Shown: positions 62,217-64,000 of the stretch, one piece after another | Layout of the letters: each line of letters begins with the position of its first letter | Numbering within the stretch: position 1 is the first letter of the stretch | Source: Roseisolibacter agri | GTDB lineage: Bacteria; Gemmatimonadota; Gemmatimonadetes; Gemmatimonadales; Gemmatimonadaceae | Length of the DNA stretch: 64,000 nucleotides | Direction of reading: 5' to 3' | Assembly: GCF_030159095.1 (NCBI RefSeq) | Contig: NZ_BRXS01000007.1 | Span: 186,001 to 250,000 of the forward strand | Program-made: the position numbers and the translations under genes | Notes under the pieces: model-generated | What the model was told of the DNA's origin: nothing | The model's input: the letters and a program-made list of their open reading frames with translations, nothing else | The model's database searches: none

Positions 62217-64000
62217 GTGCCGACCCACAACGCCGACGGACTGGAGCCGGTCGAGCGCGCGATGGTGCTGCGCGCGCGACACCGCCAGTCGATCAACATG
62301 CGATGGTCGCTGGCGACGTTGGGGATGGTGCTCGCGCTCGGGGATGCGGTGTTCGACATCAGCGCCGCGCCGTGGCAGCTGGTGATCACCGTCCCCGCGC
62401 TCGTCGGCGTGGCCAACGCGATCGCGTCGCTGCGCCTGAACGCCGACCGGTACACGCCCAACGACGTCTGGCGTCTGCTGATCGTCGACGCGTTCGGGCT
62501 CGCCGGCATGGCGGCCGTCGCGGGCATCGCCGGCTACGGTGCGCTGCCGTTCTACGTGATGGTGATCGGCGGCTATGCGCTCGGCTTCCCCGAGCTCGCG
62601 CGCACGCTGCTCGCGATCGTCGCGGTCCTCCATCCGCTCGCGCGCTACTCCAGCTCGCAGATCCTCGGCTTCCCGCTGTCGACGGGACTCATCCTCGTCG
62701 AGGCGGCCGCGCTCGCGGGCGTGGGCTGGCTGACGACGCTCGCGCCGGCGATCAACACCGTCCGCACGCGCCGGGCGCGCGCGGCGCTGTCGGCGCTGGA
62801 GCGCGGCGACTTCACCGTGCGGCTGCCCGAGCGCTCGCCCGACGACCTCGGCCTGCTCGCGGCGAGCTTCAATCGCACGGCGGAGACGCTCGGCCAGAGC
62901 GTGGCGGCGCTGGAGACCGTGATCGCGCAGCACGAGGCGGAGGTCGCCGGGCACGAGCGCGCCCGCGAGGCGCTGCGCGAGAGCGAGGCGCGCCTGTGGA
63001 TCGCGCAGAGCGAGGCCCAGGGTACCGCGGCGCGCATGCGCGCGGTCGCCAACGCGGCGGCCGGCGTGCTCGCGGCGGATTCGCTGGCGGCGCTGCACGA
63101 CGTGCTGCGCGACGCCTGCCGCCAGGTGATCGAGTTCGACGCGTTCTCGCTCGCGATGCACGACGAGGCGTCCGACTGCTGGCAGCCGCTCGGCGCCTCC
63201 GATCCGGCGCTGGTCGAGGAGCGGCTCGGGAAGCTCGTCCTCGAGCGCCGCACGGCGCTGCGGCTCTCCGCGCGCCGCGGCAGCGAGGGCGAGCGCCGGT
63301 CGGGCAGCGTGCTCCTCGCGCCGCTGGAGACGGCGGACGGCATGCTGGGCGTGCTGGCGCTGCACAACGAGCGCGACGACGCGTACTCCGAGGCGGACCT
63401 GGAAGTCAGCGAGGTGCTCGCCCACCTCGCGACGACCGCCATCCACAACGTCACGCTGGTGGCCGAGCTGCGCTGCTCGCGCGAGGCGTTCGCGCACCAG
63501 GCGCACCACGACCCGCTGACGGGGCTCGCCAACCGCGCGCGGCTGCACGAGCGGCTCGCGCAGGTGCTCTCGGCCGCCGACACCGACGCGGTGGCCGTGA
63601 TGGTGCTGGACCTCGACGGCTTCAAGCGCGTCAACGACTCGCTCGGCCACGCTGCGGGCGACGAGCTGCTGTGCGAGGTGTCGAAGCGCCTGCTGAACGC
63701 CACGCGCGGCTGCGACCTCGTGACGCGCCTCGGCGGCGACGAGTTCGCGGTGCTGCTGGAGAACGCGCGCTCGGACGCGGATGCGACCGCGGTCGCGGAG
63801 CGGATCCTCACCTCGCTGCGCACGCCGTTCGTGCTGGGCACGGCGGAGGCAGTCGTCGGCACGAGCATCGGCATCGCGCGCCCGGCGCCGCTGGAGGGCG
63901 CGGACGCCGGCGCGCCGCCGACGCGCGCTGCCGTCGTCGAGCGCGCGGACGCGATGCTGCGCGACGCGGACCTGGCGATGTACCGCGCGAAGGCCGGCGG
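62217..64000 (+). CDS. Membrane GGDEF protein with HAMP and GAF (partial)
   Basis: The frame opens at GTG 62217 and has no stop before the window ends (about 594 codons). N-terminal five to six membrane helices (residues 25-185), a HAMP-like linker (LERGDFTVRLPERSPDDLGL), coiled coil, GAF domain (about residues 280-420, VLLAPLETADGMLGVLALH), then GGDEF: HHDPLTGLANRARLHERL, VLDLDGFKRVNDSLGH, RLGGDEFAVLLENA. The residue at the I-site position is not RxxD (CDLVTRL), so feedback inhibition may be absent. An EAL domain may follow beyond the edge. Confidence 0.85.
   Translation, partial: MPTHNADGLEPVERAMVLRARHRQSINMRWSLATLGMVLALGDAVFDISAAPWQLVITVPALVGVANAIASLRLNADRYTPNDVWRLLIVDAFGLAGMAAVAGIAGYGALPFYVMVIGGYALGFPELARTLLAIVAVLHPLARYSSSQILGFPLSTGLILVEAAALAGVGWLTTLAPAINTVRTRRARAALSALERGDFTVRLPERSPDDLGLLAASFNRTAETLGQSVAALETVIAQHEAEVAGHERAREALRESEARLWIAQSEAQGTAARMRAVANAAAGVLAADSLAALHDVLRDACRQVIEFDAFSLAMHDEASDCWQPLGASDPALVEERLGKLVLERRTALRLSARRGSEGERRSGSVLLAPLETADGMLGVLALHNERDDAYSEADLEVSEVLAHLATTAIHNVTLVAELRCSREAFAHQAHHDPLTGLANRARLHERLAQVLSAADTDAVAVMVLDLDGFKRVNDSLGHAAGDELLCEVSKRLLNATRGCDLVTRLGGDEFAVLLENARSDADATAVAERILTSLRTPFVLGTAEAVVGTSIGIARPAPLEGADAGAPPTRAAVVERADAMLRDADLAMYRAKAG

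Overview
The window is about 70-73% G+C almost throughout and densely coded, with many 4-base ATGA/GTGA start-stop overlaps. Gene content suggests a Gram-negative, aerobic, free-living bacterium: secretin-based type IV pili, outer-membrane barrels, lipoproteins, F-type ATP synthase, a PEP-CTERM protein and c-di-GMP signalling. The operon style and several -10 boxes of the TAnnTT(G) kind fit the FCB group, most likely Gemmatimonadota. That assignment is inference; no rRNA or tRNA is present to anchor it.

Layout. 1-4 kb: tail of an unknown protein, a small outer-membrane barrel, then a leftward cluster (arfB, a secreted or anchored SAM methyltransferase, a CorC-type CNNM/CBS membrane protein). 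4.2-20.8 kb: a rightward type IV pilus island with pilS, pilR, pilA, a second histidine kinase, three pseudopilin-like genes, pilM-N-O-P-Q and a large 837-residue Ig/propeller lipoprotein. The ATPases and platform proteins (pilB, pilT, pilC, pilD) are not here. 20.9-25.7 kb: aroC-aroK-smg-like-topA. 25.8-30.9 kb: a BON-LysM protein and a MacA/MacB-permease/TolC export operon without its ATPase. 31-33.9 kb: trmFO-xerC and a membrane protein. 34-42.5 kb: an FAD monooxygenase, an outer-membrane protein with a charged helix, argF, bcp, an FMN split-barrel protein, gcvT, a MoaB/MogA protein and a sigma-54 activator whose receiver has no phospho-acceptor Asp. 42.8-45.2 kb: a conserved unknown protein, a 19-codon micro-ORF with a near-perfect Shine-Dalgarno, and a membrane HD-GYP phosphodiesterase. 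45.3-50.9 kb: leftward moxR and a BsuPI lipoprotein, then a rightward F0 operon atpZ-atpI-atpB-atpE-atpF-atpH lacking alpha, gamma, beta and epsilon. 51-60.6 kb: two secreted peptidases, a cupin and a sugar-nucleotide transferase, a PEP-CTERM protein, an M20 peptidase, an MFS transporter and a YbdD-like micro-protein. 60.7-64 kb: two GGDEF proteins, the second cut by the window end.

The most unusual observations are these. (1) A dispersed 114-134 base element is present in three copies (1224-1345, 6104-6237 on the minus strand, 6299-6412). All copies fold into the same nested helices, whose sequences change in compensating fashion while the unpaired joints (CAAGGAGA, GGCTCCGCAGCG) stay fixed; two of the copies lie in opposite orientation between pilS and pilR. 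(2) The micro-ORF and HD-GYP locus has an AT-richer block (about 50-57% G+C in the lines I counted) that ends where the HD-GYP domain begins, as if a foreign sensor half had been joined to a resident output domain. (3) A 15-bp perfect hairpin overlaps the end of atpB ahead of atpE.
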